DNA of 64,000 nucleotides, from assembly GCF_900108275.1 (NCBI RefSeq), contig NZ_FNVD01000005.1, positions 124,001-188,000 on the forward strand. The letters are read 5' to 3'. Both the position numbers and the translations under genes were made by a program. Positions 8,717 through 17,226 of the stretch are shown here, in pieces. Below the pieces are notes generated by a model. That model was not told the DNA's origin, did not search any database, and worked only from the letters and a program-made list of their open reading frames with translations. The stretch is from Jhaorihella thermophila. GTDB lineage: Bacteria > Pseudomonadota > Alphaproteobacteria > Rhodobacterales > Rhodobacteraceae. Every line of letters starts with the position of its first letter. Positions within the stretch are counted from its first letter, which is position 1.

Positions 8717-8793
8717 GGACCGATAGCTCAGTTGGATAGAGTACCTGACTACGAATCAGGGGGTCGGGGGTTCGAATCCTCCTCGGTCCGCCA
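8717..8793 (+). tRNA. tRNA-Arg (anticodon ACG)
   Basis: A 77-base cloverleaf with the CCA end encoded. The acceptor stem GGACCGA pairs with TCGGTCC, with discriminator G. The D arm contains AGCTCAGTTGGATAGAG, the anticodon stem CCTGA/TCAGG closes loop CTACGAA with anticodon ACG, and the T arm contains GGTTCGAATCC. It would read CGN arginine codons after A34-to-inosine editing. No integrase gene or duplicated 3' end was found downstream, so it is not an evident island insertion site. Confidence 0.97.
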
Positions 8794-8925
8794 TACTTCA
8801 TGTATTCTCAAGGTGAATTTGCCGTCACAGCGGCAGTGTTTTGCCATCCACTTGATCGCTGCTTCGTTTGCGGCGGTGTGGTACTTCGAAATGGAACAAG
8901 ATGCGCGCACGGCGGCTTTCGCCCC

Positions 8926-9450
8926 TCAGGCGACGTCCGGGACCGCCTTGCCGCGTGCGGAATTCGCCCAAGCCCGGAGCGCATCGAGATCGCCCGCAAC
9001 GCGCTCTGCCATGCCCTCGGCAAAATCCTGGAACTTTTCCTCGTTCAGGCCATTCAGCCCAACCAGAACGGGAATGCCGCGCGACAATGTCTCGGCGATC
9101 AGGGGGCGGAAACCGCGACCATCGGCCTCGTGCTTTCCGAATTTGTTGATGATCAGAAGTTCGGGATCCGCGTCAAGGCTCTGCCCGACCAGTGCCACCG
9201 CGCGCTCCAGCTCCGACGGGTTCAGGCGGCAGCCCCGTGCGCCGGCGCCCAATGACTGCGAGATACGGATGGTGGCCTCGTCCGGCAGGACACGCAGGTC
9301 CATGTCGCATTTGGCGTTGTCGGCGCATTCGGTGTTGGTTTGCACCACACCGGCAAGCCGAACGCCGTCGGCCAGCAGCCTGTCAGCCAGTTCGGTGAGC
9401 AGACGGTCGGTTTCTCCCCGTCCCTCGCAAATGACATAGCCCAGTTGCAT
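8926..9450 (-). CDS. DUF2478 domain protein
   Basis: A 174-residue cytosolic protein of the DUF2478 family, whose members often lie near molybdenum uptake genes and resemble small nucleotide-binding proteins. It begins MQLGYVICEGRGETDRLL, and the middle contains LLIINKFGKHEADGRGFRPL, the segment by which I recognise the family. A cysteine pair occurs in ECADNAKCDMD. The ATG at 9450 follows a good AGGAG site. An upstream in-frame ATG at 9495 adds unrelated sequence and was not used. The gene is convergent with tRNA-Arg. Function unknown. Confidence 0.72.
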   Translation of the reverse strand: MQLGYVICEGRGETDRLLTELADRLLADGVRLAGVVQTNTECADNAKCDMDLRVLPDEATIRISQSLGAGARGCRLNPSELERAVALVGQSLDADPELLIINKFGKHEADGRGFRPLIAETLSRGIPVLVGLNGLNEEKFQDFAEGMAERVAGDLDALRAWANSARGKAVPDVA

Positions 9451-9535
9451 GGCGGAGCTCCTCGCAGGACCTGTTTGCGGCCAAGGGCATAGCACGTTGC
9501 GGCGCCTCTGCCCATAGGAACAACCGGTCCCCCGG

Positions 9536-10207
9536 TCAGGGCATCGGAGAAACGCCGATCACCACAGGGTGCAACCACAGAAGGCCGGCAAAGACCAGTG
9601 CGGCCGCGACGACCTGAAGGGGCGAGACGGACATCCGACGCAGGCCGCGCAGGGACAGCAGGGCGGTGTTGCGCGACAGTCGCTGCCATTCGGTCTGGCC
9701 CATTTCCCGCTGCTTGCGGCGGTCGATCATGTGCATGGCCGCGCCGGAAAACAGCGCAAAGAGCCCGAACAGGATCACATGTGCCAGATCGCCGTTCGCC
9801 AGCATATGCGCGATCGACCAAAGCATGATCGCAAGCGGCAGCGGATGGCGCGAGAATGCCAGAAGGCCCGGCCGATCGGGTGAAAAGGGTTTCGTCCCGA
9901 TCCCGCCAAAGGACAGCGGGTTCTGCCGCGCCATCCCCGCCACGACGAGAAAGCAAACCGCCGGCATGGTCAGTAGTGGCACCCAACGCAGGGCTTCATG
10001 GGGCGGGATGATCTCGACATAAGGCGCGCGGGCGGCTTCGACGATCAGCCACCAGAGCAGACCCAGCGACAAGGCGCTGTAGGCGAACAGGTAGCCGCGC
10101 AGGCTCAGCCGTTTGACCAGCCAGTGGCGCACCGGCGGTCGCACGGGAATCGCGTGGCTGAGAAGGAACGCGGCGAGCGCGGCGGCAAAGCCGAACCAGT
10201 CTTCCAT
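9536..10207 (-). CDS. NnrU family membrane protein
   Basis: A 223-residue integral membrane protein with about six hydrophobic segments. The characteristic NnrU block is present (NPLSFGGIGTKPFSPDRPGL followed by AFSRHPLPLAI), as is MHMIDRRKQREMG. NnrU is required for nitrite/nitric oxide reductase expression in some denitrifiers, but no denitrification genes occur in this window, so that role is not shown here. The start ATG overlaps the stop of the upstream EamA permease gene, pointing to a two-gene operon. Confidence 0.85.
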   Translation of the reverse strand: MEDWFGFAAALAAFLLSHAIPVRPPVRHWLVKRLSLRGYLFAYSALSLGLLWWLIVEAARAPYVEIIPPHEALRWVPLLTMPAVCFLVVAGMARQNPLSFGGIGTKPFSPDRPGLLAFSRHPLPLAIMLWSIAHMLANGDLAHVILFGLFALFSGAAMHMIDRRKQREMGQTEWQRLSRNTALLSLRGLRRMSVSPLQVVAAALVFAGLLWLHPVVIGVSPMP

Positions 10208-11082
10208 CACGCGCTTTCCTCCGTGGCTGCGGGCCGAAGCCGTGGAAGGAGCTCGCTGAGAGCGGCCAGGATGATCAGAGCGGCGCCTGCGATTTGGAGC
10301 GGGCCGAAGGGTTCGTCCAGGAAGAGCGCGCCGGACACGACGCCGGCGACGATCTCGGCGGTCAGCAGGAAGGTCAGCGTCGCCGGCGGCAGGATACGGG
10401 CGCTCCAGAGCGTCAGGCCGAGGATCGGCAATACATAGACGACGCCCGCTGCGAGGCCGGTGGCGACGGGCGCGACCGGGGGAAGGGCGGCGCCCTCCGC
10501 GATCACGAAGGGCACACCGATCAGGGCGGCGGCGAGAGCCGTCGTAACGGTCAGCGAGGCGGGCGAGCTTTTCGGCGCGGTGAACACCAGCGCTGCGCCG
10601 CAGGCCCAGAACAGGCCGGAAACTACCGCTACGAGATCGCCGGCCGAGAGATCCGCGAAGGATACCGCGCCGCCCAGCACGAGCACCGCGCCCGTGAACG
10701 CGGCCACGAGGGCCACGGAAGACGCCCAGCGCCAGGGCTGGCCGAGAAAGGTCCACTCGATGATCTTGCTCCAGGCGGGTGCGAGGTAGAACAGCAGGAC
10801 GACCCTCACCACGTCGCCATAGACGAGGGCGACGGAGTAGGATCCCACGGCGGCACCGGCCAGCGCCGTGCCCAGCAGGGCATGACCGCCCAGTTGCAGC
10901 GGGATCCTGCGCGCGAACATCCAGATCAGACCGGCAAGGAAGGCGCCTGCATTCATTGCAATGCCCCCCATTGCGCCGGAGAGGCCCTGTGCTTCGAGCC
11001 AGCGGATGGGCACCCACCAGAGGCCCCAGATGGTGGCGGCGAATGTGGCGAGGAGCACGGGCTTCAGTTCGACCTGTTGCAT
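10207..11082 (-). CDS. EamA/DMT family transporter
   Basis: A 291-residue drug/metabolite transporter with ten predicted membrane helices in two EamA repeats. The first repeat begins LLATFAATIWGLWWVPIRW, and the second carries FLLTAEIVAGVVSGALFLDE, a typical EamA ending. The ATG at 11082 (MQQVELKPVLL) was chosen over a longer TTG start at 11223, because the extra sequence falls in a dispersed repeat. The substrate cannot be told from sequence. Overlapping stop and start couple it to the NnrU-like gene. Confidence 0.87.
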   Translation of the reverse strand: MQQVELKPVLLATFAATIWGLWWVPIRWLEAQGLSGAMGGIAMNAGAFLAGLIWMFARRIPLQLGGHALLGTALAGAAVGSYSVALVYGDVVRVVLLFYLAPAWSKIIEWTFLGQPWRWASSVALVAAFTGAVLVLGGAVSFADLSAGDLVAVVSGLFWACGAALVFTAPKSSPASLTVTTALAAALIGVPFVIAEGAALPPVAPVATGLAAGVVYVLPILGLTLWSARILPPATLTFLLTAEIVAGVVSGALFLDEPFGPLQIAGAALIILAALSELLPRLRPAATEESA

Positions 11083-11168
11083 GGCCGTCTTTCTTGCGTG
11101 GGGCGAATGGCATCCGAAATGCCAGTGTTCGGACGGGTCGGACGTATCATTTCGGATTGGCGTTGCCA

Positions 11169-11230
11169 ATCCGACCGATGCGGGGGGCGCTGCCCCCCGC
11201 ACCCCCCGGAGTATTTCCGGCAAGATGAAG
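11169..11230 (-). repeat. dispersed palindromic repeat, copy 1
   Basis: Read on the minus strand this begins CTTCATCTTGCCGG, continues AAATACTCCGGGGGG, then a GGGGGGC/GCCCCCC hairpin and GCATCGGTCGGAT. It is nearly identical to the copy at 54763-54822 and related to the one at 44501-44558. It lies in the 208-base space between the EamA gene and the ABC permease gene, where I see nothing else. The hairpin could act as a terminator. Confidence 0.8.
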
Positions 11231-11290
11231 AAGTGGATGTTGGTTCGGTGTGGTCAAATTCCGCCCGGCGCCGGGCCGTCATGGTGCCGG

Positions 11291-13354
11291 TCATAATCCG
11301 AGTGCGCGCCGCCGCTCCTCGGCAAAGCCTTGCACCATCCGGTCGGCGAGGAAGGCCAGGATCGCCATGGCCGCGCCGGCCGAGATGCCCAGGCCCACAT
11401 CCGCCTTGCCCAAGGCGAGGTAGATCGACTGGCCCAGTCCCGTAGTGCCGATCAATGCGGCGATCACCAGCATGGCAAAGGCGTAGAGGATGGTTTGGTT
11501 CAGACCCAGAAGGATCGTCGGCGCGGCGTAGGGCGCGCGCACGTCGCGCATGATTTGCCATCCGGTCGCGCCGGAGGCGATCGCGGCTTCCATCAGTTCG
11601 GGTGGGGTCGAAACCAGGCCGTGCCGCGTGTAGCGGATCATCGGAACCACCGCATAGGCGCAGATGGCAAGAAAAGCCGAGAATTCGCCGATCTGGAAGA
11701 ACATCAGCACCGGGATCAGGAACACGAAGAGCGGGATCGTCTGCAGCATGTCGCAGATCGGCTGAACAATGCGCCAGGCCATCGGGCTGACCGCGCTCCA
11801 CAGGCCGAAGAAGCCACCGACCACGGCACAGGCGACGACTGACACGCCGCTGAGATACAGCGACAGCATGGCCCGGTCCCACAGGCCCGACAGCAGGATG
11901 GTCAGCATCAGCCCCACCGCCAGCAGCGACAGCCGCCAGCCGCCGGCGATCCGGCCCAGCGCCGCCGCGCCGACCAGAACGAAGGGCCACGGCAGGTCGG
12001 CGATGCCGGTTTCCAGCATCCCGGCACCGATCAGCACCATCAGCCCCGCCGTGACACGTCCGCGCCAGATCAGGATCAGGCACAGCGCCGCGCCGGCGGC
12101 GAAAACAGCCCAGCTCATGCCCGGGGTCCATGCAAAGCCCCAGGTGAAGGGCAACACCGCCTGATCCAGCCCGATCCGCAGCGGCAGCAGGACATAGAAC
12201 ATCGCCCCGTTCTTGACGCCTGCCAGCCAGTCGCCATTGGCAGCGGTGAATTCGCCCAGTCCCGTATCGACCGCTTCCGCGACGGGCGCGAGCAGGGTGA
12301 ACTCGGCCGGGTCGGGCAGGCGGGACCAGAACAGGGCGGTCAGCACGGCGGCCAGCGCCAGCACGCCATAGACCACGCGTGGGTCGTGACGGCGCCGTTC
12401 GATCGCCAGCGCGCCGCTCATCCGGTCGATCACCACGGCAAAGACCACGATCACCAGGCCGGCCAGCAGGCTTTGTCCGAACTGCGCCTTGCGCATGGTC
12501 AGCAGCACTTCCCAGCCGATATCGTTGAACCCGCCGATCACCGCGGCGATGATGACCATCGACAGGGCCGCCATCAGACATTGGTTCACGCCCACCATGA
12601 TCTGCGAGGCGGCCGAGGGCACTTCCACCTGAAACAGCTGTTGCAGGCGGCCGGCGCCGGACATGACGGCGGCCTCCTTGATCTCGCTTTCGACCCGTTC
12701 CAGCCCGAGGATCACGTTCCGCGCCATCGGCGGCGCGGCGTAGATGGCTGAGGCGATCAGACCGACGACCGGGCCAAAGCCGAACAGCACCAGAAGCGGG
12801 GTCAGATAGGCGAAGGTCGGCACCGTCTGCATCACGTCCAGCACGGCCTGCACCGGCGGCTTCAGCCGGGGAAATTCATTGGCCAGAAGCCCGATCGCTC
12901 CGCCCACGATCAGCGCCAGCGGCACCGATACAGCGACCAGCGCCAGCGTGTTCATGCTTTCGGACCAGTAGCCCGAGGCCAGAACGAAGGACAGCCCCAG
13001 AAAGCCCAGCGCCGCCATCCGCAGACCGCCCAGATACCAGCCAAGCGCAGTGATCAGACCGATCGTCACCGGCCAGGGCGTCGCGTTCAGCGCCAGATTG
13101 GCCCAATCCATCGGATAGCGCATCAGGTCGGCGAAGGCGCGGGCCAGCGGCTTGAGCCAGCCGAGGATCCAGCGCGTGACCGTATCGACCCACTGCGTCG
13201 CGGGCAGCGTCCAGGCGTCGGGCCATTTCACGAGCCAGGGCAGGACGGGTTCCAGCGCCAGACACAGCGCGCCGGTCAGCAGAACGACCAGCGCCGCGCG
13301 CGTGCCCGGCGTCAGCCCGAGGCGGGAGGGCAGGACATCGGCGGCGGTGGTCAT
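11291..13354 (-). CDS. ABC transporter permease, tandem-duplicated (glycine betaine/quaternary amine type)
   Basis: A 687-residue permease with two complete binding-protein-dependent transport domains fused head to tail: the first at about residues 130-320 (with VMSGAGRLQQLFQVEVPSA as coupling loop) and the second at about 490-680 (AIASGATGWQIMRDVRAPYA). ProW-like permeases usually carry one such domain and act as a homodimer, so here one chain could supply both halves of the pore. It belongs with the ATPase immediately upstream and the OpuAC-type binding protein. Likely substrates are choline, choline-O-sulfate, glycine betaine or trimethylamine N-oxide. The choline-sulfatase gene next door favours a choline compound. 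Confidence 0.88.
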   Translation of the reverse strand: MTTAADVLPSRLGLTPGTRAALVVLLTGALCLALEPVLPWLVKWPDAWTLPATQWVDTVTRWILGWLKPLARAFADLMRYPMDWANLALNATPWPVTIGLITALGWYLGGLRMAALGFLGLSFVLASGYWSESMNTLALVAVSVPLALIVGGAIGLLANEFPRLKPPVQAVLDVMQTVPTFAYLTPLLVLFGFGPVVGLIASAIYAAPPMARNVILGLERVESEIKEAAVMSGAGRLQQLFQVEVPSAASQIMVGVNQCLMAALSMVIIAAVIGGFNDIGWEVLLTMRKAQFGQSLLAGLVIVVFAVVIDRMSGALAIERRRHDPRVVYGVLALAAVLTALFWSRLPDPAEFTLLAPVAEAVDTGLGEFTAANGDWLAGVKNGAMFYVLLPLRIGLDQAVLPFTWGFAWTPGMSWAVFAAGAALCLILIWRGRVTAGLMVLIGAGMLETGIADLPWPFVLVGAAALGRIAGGWRLSLLAVGLMLTILLSGLWDRAMLSLYLSGVSVVACAVVGGFFGLWSAVSPMAWRIVQPICDMLQTIPLFVFLIPVLMFFQIGEFSAFLAICAYAVVPMIRYTRHGLVSTPPELMEAAIASGATGWQIMRDVRAPYAAPTILLGLNQTILYAFAMLVIAALIGTTGLGQSIYLALGKADVGLGISAGAAMAILAFLADRMVQGFAEERRRALGL

Positions 13355-14433
13355 TCGCTCTCCACCTGCAATGCGGCGGCCAGATCGACGGGATTGACCG
13401 CTCCGATCACCGCCCCGGAGTCGTCATGCACCGGCACCGGCTGATAAAGCTCCATGCAGTGCGCCAGCGCCTCGTCCAGGGTCATGTCCGGGCGCAGGCC
13501 GGGATCGTCGGGGCCGGGGGGCAGGTCGGACACCGGGCGCATCACCGACCTGACGCGGGCATGTGCACCCTTGGCCACGTCGCGCGAAAACTCCCGCACA
13601 TAGTCGTCGGCCGGGCGCAGCACGATGTCGGCCGGCGTGCCGATCTGCACGATCCGCCCGTCGCGCATGATCGCTATGCGGTCGGCCAGTTTCAGCGCCT
13701 CGGCGATGTCGTGGGTGATGAAGACGATGGATTTCTTCAGGTTTGCCTGGATCTTGAGGAATTCGTCCTGCAACTGCCGCCGGATCAGCGGATCGAGCGC
13801 CGAAAAGGGTTCGTCCAGAAACCAGATGTCGGGGTTCACCGCCAGCGAGCGGGCAATCCCGACCCGCTGACGCTGGCCGCCGGAGAGTTCACGCGGGAAG
13901 GCGTCCTCGCGCCCCTCCAGTCCGACCAGCGAAATGACTTCCTGCGCGCGTTCGCGGCGGCGGGCCTTCGCCACCCCCTGCACGCGCAGCGGATAGGCCA
14001 CGTTTTCCGCCACCGTCATGTGCGGGAACAGGCCGAAATGCTGAAACACCATCCCCATCTTTTCGCGGCGCAGTTGGGTCAGGCGCTGTTTCGACGCGCC
14101 CACGATGTTTTCGCCATCCAGCGCGATTTCGCCGGCCGTCGCGTCCAGAAGCTGCGAGATGCAGCGGATGATGGTGGACTTGCCCGAACCGGACAGGCCC
14201 ATGATGACGAACAATTCGCCTTTGCCGACCTCGAAGGTCGCATCCTGCACCGCCGGGATCAGGCCCTGTTCGCGCAGCTGCGCGGCGGCGGCTCGTGCAT
14301 CGCCTCCCGTCCGCTGCAGCGCCGCGTCCAGCGCCTTCCTCGCATTCGGGCCGAACACCTGCCAGACATGCTGGCAGGCGATCGCCGGCGGTGTCGTTCC
14401 GGTCACGTCGTCAGGCTCACTTGATCGCGGCAT
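13351..14433 (-). CDS. glycine betaine/quaternary amine ABC transporter ATP-binding protein (ProV-like)
   Basis: A 360-residue ATPase of the ProV/OpuAA type. It has Walker A GLSGSGKST, Q-loop VFQHFGLFPH, signature [17 protein letters not shown] and Walker B IWFLDEPFSALDP, then a C-terminal regulatory region with CBS-like sequence (DEALAHCMELYQPVPVHDDS). The family-specific N-terminal segment HVWQVFGPNA is present. Start is uncertain: the ATG at 14433 overlaps the binding-protein gene by 17 bases, while the in-frame GTG at 14406 (VTGTTPPAIAC) leaves a 10-base gap. Its stop overlaps the permease start by four bases. Confidence 0.92.
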   Translation of the reverse strand: MPRSSEPDDVTGTTPPAIACQHVWQVFGPNARKALDAALQRTGGDARAAAAQLREQGLIPAVQDATFEVGKGELFVIMGLSGSGKSTIIRCISQLLDATAGEIALDGENIVGASKQRLTQLRREKMGMVFQHFGLFPHMTVAENVAYPLRVQGVAKARRRERAQEVISLVGLEGREDAFPRELSGGQRQRVGIARSLAVNPDIWFLDEPFSALDPLIRRQLQDEFLKIQANLKKSIVFITHDIAEALKLADRIAIMRDGRIVQIGTPADIVLRPADDYVREFSRDVAKGAHARVRSVMRPVSDLPPGPDDPGLRPDMTLDEALAHCMELYQPVPVHDDSGAVIGAVNPVDLAAALQVESE

Positions 14434-15367
14434 CCACGACGGGGCGCCACTTGGCCTCGTTCTCGGCCATCCACTTGGCGACGACCTCTTCGACCTTGCC
14501 GCCGTCCACGTCGATCGCGCCCATCATCGGCTGCTGATCCTCGACCGACAGCTTGTAGTTCACGAGGATTTCGTAGGCCGCCGGCCACTTGTCCTTGAGC
14601 CCGGCCCAGCCGGCCTTGGTGATCGTGGTCGAGGTAAAGTCGCAGTCGTTGACCTCGTTCGGGTTCGGGCCCCAGGACGGATCGGTAAAGCACGCGTCCT
14701 CTGCCTCGGGCAGGTCCACGAATTTCACGTTGTAGGCCGACATCGCCCAGTGCGGCTGCCAGAAGGTGATGAGCAGCGGCGACTTGCGCTCGGTCGAGGC
14801 GCGCAACTCCGCGATCAGGGCGCCTTCGGACCCTGCGGGAATCGCCTTGAACGGCAGGCCCAGCCCCTTCATCCGGTCGGCCCCGGGCGTGCCCCAGTCG
14901 GCGGGATAGTCCACCAGACGGCCCATCGGGATGGTTTCGGCGGTGGCAAAGATCTGGGCGCAGTCCTTCAGCGCCTCCCACGCGGGCAGGCCGGGGCACA
15001 TCTCTTCGACATGGGCGGGATAGGCAATGCCTTCGCGGGCATCCAGTCCCAGTTCGCCCAGGTCGATGACGGTCCCCTCTTCCATCTTCTTGTAATATTC
15101 ATCCGACACGTTGGACGACCAGATTTCCAGCGTCGCGGTGATGTCGCCGTCGGCGATCGCCTGGAACTGGTTGAGCATGCCCGCCGTGACGTATTCCACC
15201 TTGTAGCCCGCGGCCTTGAGCATCTCGCCCGCGACATGGGTGGTCACATGCTGGCCGGTCCATTCGTTGATCGCCAGCTTGATCGGCTCGTCCACCGCGC
15301 CCAGTTCGGCCGCGCCGGCCGCCCCCGCCATCGCCGCAAGGGCCACTCCGATAAATGCCGATTTCAT
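14417..15367 (-). CDS. quaternary amine ABC transporter substrate-binding protein (OpuAC family)
   Basis: A 316-residue periplasmic binding protein with a signal peptide of about 19 residues (MKSAFIGVALAAMAGAAGAA). The mature protein is OpuAC/ProX-like, with INEWTGQHVTTHVAGEMLKA, several tryptophans suited to a cation-pi cage (IWSSN, FWQPHW) and cysteines that may form disulfides. It is the first gene of the transporter operon. Relatives bind betaine, choline or trimethylamine N-oxide, and I cannot separate these by eye. The TetR-type palindrome just upstream suggests regulation by a BetI-like repressor. Confidence 0.9.
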   Translation of the reverse strand: MKSAFIGVALAAMAGAAGAAELGAVDEPIKLAINEWTGQHVTTHVAGEMLKAAGYKVEYVTAGMLNQFQAIADGDITATLEIWSSNVSDEYYKKMEEGTVIDLGELGLDAREGIAYPAHVEEMCPGLPAWEALKDCAQIFATAETIPMGRLVDYPADWGTPGADRMKGLGLPFKAIPAGSEGALIAELRASTERKSPLLITFWQPHWAMSAYNVKFVDLPEAEDACFTDPSWGPNPNEVNDCDFTSTTITKAGWAGLKDKWPAAYEILVNYKLSVEDQQPMMGAIDVDGGKVEEVVAKWMAENEAKWRPVVDAAIK

Positions 15368-15392
15368 CCCTTCTCTCTCCCTGTTGTCCTTG

Positions 15393-15410
15393 ATTGACTG
15401 GTCAGTCAAT
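15393..15410. promoter_or_regulatory. predicted TetR/BetI-type operator
   Basis: ATTGACTG (15393-15400) and CAGTCAAT (15403-15410) form a perfect 8+8 inverted repeat around GT, directly upstream of the transporter operon and in the divergent region with betC. Size and half-site style fit TetR-family operators, the family of the choline-responsive repressor BetI. No such regulator gene lies in the window. The rest of the 300-base divergent region (15411-15650) shows no other clear element. Confidence 0.55.
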
Positions 15411-15667
15411 ATAACGAGTCTCGTTTCAGGGCAACCGTTTTGGCGCCCCGGCCGAGCATAGCACCAATCCGCGCGGGGCCACCTGCAATTCAGCACGGTC
15501 CATCGCGGCTCAAAACCGACACGCCGAATGTCGCAACGGACAAGACAGGCGATGCCCGCCGGTGCAGTCTGTCGCCCATGCGCGCGGCCATGAAACGGAT
15601 GCACTATCACCCTCCGCCCCGGCTCCCCTGAACCGTTTTTCACACAAGGTTTCAAGGGAGACACCCC

Positions 15668-17179
15668 ATGTCCAAGCGACCCAACATCGTCGTCATCATG
15701 GCCGATCAGCTGGCGCCGCAATTTACCGGCACCTACGGCCACCCCGTCGTCAAGACCCCGCACATGGACGCGCTGGCCGCCAGCGGCACGCGGTTCGATG
15801 CGGCCTATTGCAACGCGCCGCTTTGCGCGCCGTCGCGATTTTCCTTCATGTCCGGCCAACTGGTCACCCGCATCGCGGGCTATGACAACGGCGCCGAGTT
15901 CCAGGCGTCGATCCCCACCTTCGCCCATTATCTGCGGGCGATGGGCTATCGCACCTGCCTGTCGGGCAAGATGCACTTCGTCGGTCCCGACCAGCTGCAC
16001 GGGTTCGAAGAGCGCCTGACCTCGGACATCTATCCCGCCGACCACGCCTGGACGCCCGATTGGGAACAGCCCGACGAACGCATCGACAAATGGTATCACA
16101 ACATGGATTCGGTGCGGCAGGCCGGGCCGGCGGCGACCACATTCCAGTATGAATATGACGAGGAAACCGCCTTCCTGGCCCGCCGCCGGATCTTCGAATA
16201 CGCGATGGAGGGCGTGCGGCCTTTCTGCATAGTCGCCAGCTTCATCCACCCCCACGACCCCTATGCGGCGCGGCCCGAATGGTGGGACCTCTACCGCGAT
16301 GACGAGATCGACATGCCGGAAACCGGCCCGGCGGGCGATCCGCACACGCGCCGCATCATGCACGGGATCGAGGCCGACGCGGTCGCCGTCACCGACGGCC
16401 AGATCCGCAACGCCCGGCACGGATACTACGCCAACACCAGCTATTTCGACAGCAAGGTGGGCGCGATCGTGCAGGCGCTGAAAGAGGCCGATCTTTACGA
16501 CGACACGGTGATCGTCGTGACCTCGGACCACGGCGACATGCTGGGCGAGCGGGGCCTGTGGTACAAGATGAACTTCTTCGAACACTCCGCCCGCGTGCCG
16601 CTGATCCTGTCCGGCCCCGGCATCCCCCAGGGCACCGTGGCCGAACCGGTGTCGCTGGTGGACCTGATGCCCACATTCCTCGACCTCGCCTCGGGTGGCG
16701 AGCCCCCCGCCCCCGCGATGCCGCTGGACGGGCGGTCGCTCTTGCCGCTGGCGCGGGGCGAGGAAACGGACGGGCGCACGGTCTGTGGCGAATACTGCGC
16801 CGAATGCCTCAGCCACCCGCTGTTCATGATCCGGCGGGGGGACTACAAGTTCATCCATTGCGAGGTGGACCCGCCGCAGCTGTTCAACGTGGCCAGCGAC
16901 CCGATGGAGCGCGACAACCTGGCCGACGACCCGGCCCATGCCGATCTGCTGGGCGCGTTCCAGGCCGAGGCGCGCGCCCGCTGGGACAGCGACAGGATCC
17001 GCGCCGACGTGATCGCCTCGCAGCGCCGCCGTCGCGCGGTGCATGCGGCGATGGAACAGGGCAGGTGGACCTCGTGGGACTACAACCCGCCAAGGGACGC
17101 CGCCAATGAATGGGTCCGCAACACGGTCAGCTGGGACGACGTGGTGCACCGGATGCAATATCCCGCGCCCAAGGGGTAA
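15668..17179 (+). CDS. betC: choline-sulfatase
   Basis: A 503-residue type I sulfatase that hydrolyses choline-O-sulfate to choline and sulfate. The formylglycine motif CAPSR is near residue 57 in NAPLCAPSRFSFMSGQL. Choline-sulfatase-specific blocks follow: SGKMHFVGPDQLHGFEERLT, DIYPADHAWTPDW and the C-terminal NTVSWDDVVHRMQYPAPKG. Metal ligands sit in MADQL and TSDHGDMLGE. No signal peptide is seen, so it is probably cytosolic. Good ribosome binding site (AAGGGAGA). It is divergent from the amine transporter, consistent with uptake and hydrolysis of choline sulfate. betI, betA and betB are not in this window. Confidence 0.94.
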   Translation: MSKRPNIVVIMADQLAPQFTGTYGHPVVKTPHMDALAASGTRFDAAYCNAPLCAPSRFSFMSGQLVTRIAGYDNGAEFQASIPTFAHYLRAMGYRTCLSGKMHFVGPDQLHGFEERLTSDIYPADHAWTPDWEQPDERIDKWYHNMDSVRQAGPAATTFQYEYDEETAFLARRRIFEYAMEGVRPFCIVASFIHPHDPYAARPEWWDLYRDDEIDMPETGPAGDPHTRRIMHGIEADAVAVTDGQIRNARHGYYANTSYFDSKVGAIVQALKEADLYDDTVIVVTSDHGDMLGERGLWYKMNFFEHSARVPLILSGPGIPQGTVAEPVSLVDLMPTFLDLASGGEPPAPAMPLDGRSLLPLARGEETDGRTVCGEYCAECLSHPLFMIRRGDYKFIHCEVDPPQLFNVASDPMERDNLADDPAHADLLGAFQAEARARWDSDRIRADVIASQRRRRAVHAAMEQGRWTSWDYNPPRDAANEWVRNTVSWDDVVHRMQYPAPKG

Positions 17180-17201
17180 TGTGCAGGCAGTGATGCACGG
17201 G

Positions 17202-17224
17202 GCAGGGCGGCCGGACCGCCCTGC
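17202..17224. terminator. stem-loop between convergent betC and deoB
   Basis: GCAGGGCGG (17202-17210) pairs with CCGCCCTGC (17216-17224) around CCGGA, in the short gap between two convergent genes. No T-tract follows, so it may be a weak bidirectional or factor-assisted terminator. Confidence 0.4.
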
Positions 17225-17226
17225 GC

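Noticed and set aside
8717-8925. tRNA-Arg as a genomic island attachment site
   Set aside because: No integrase, no repeat of the tRNA 3' end and no change in gene character downstream.
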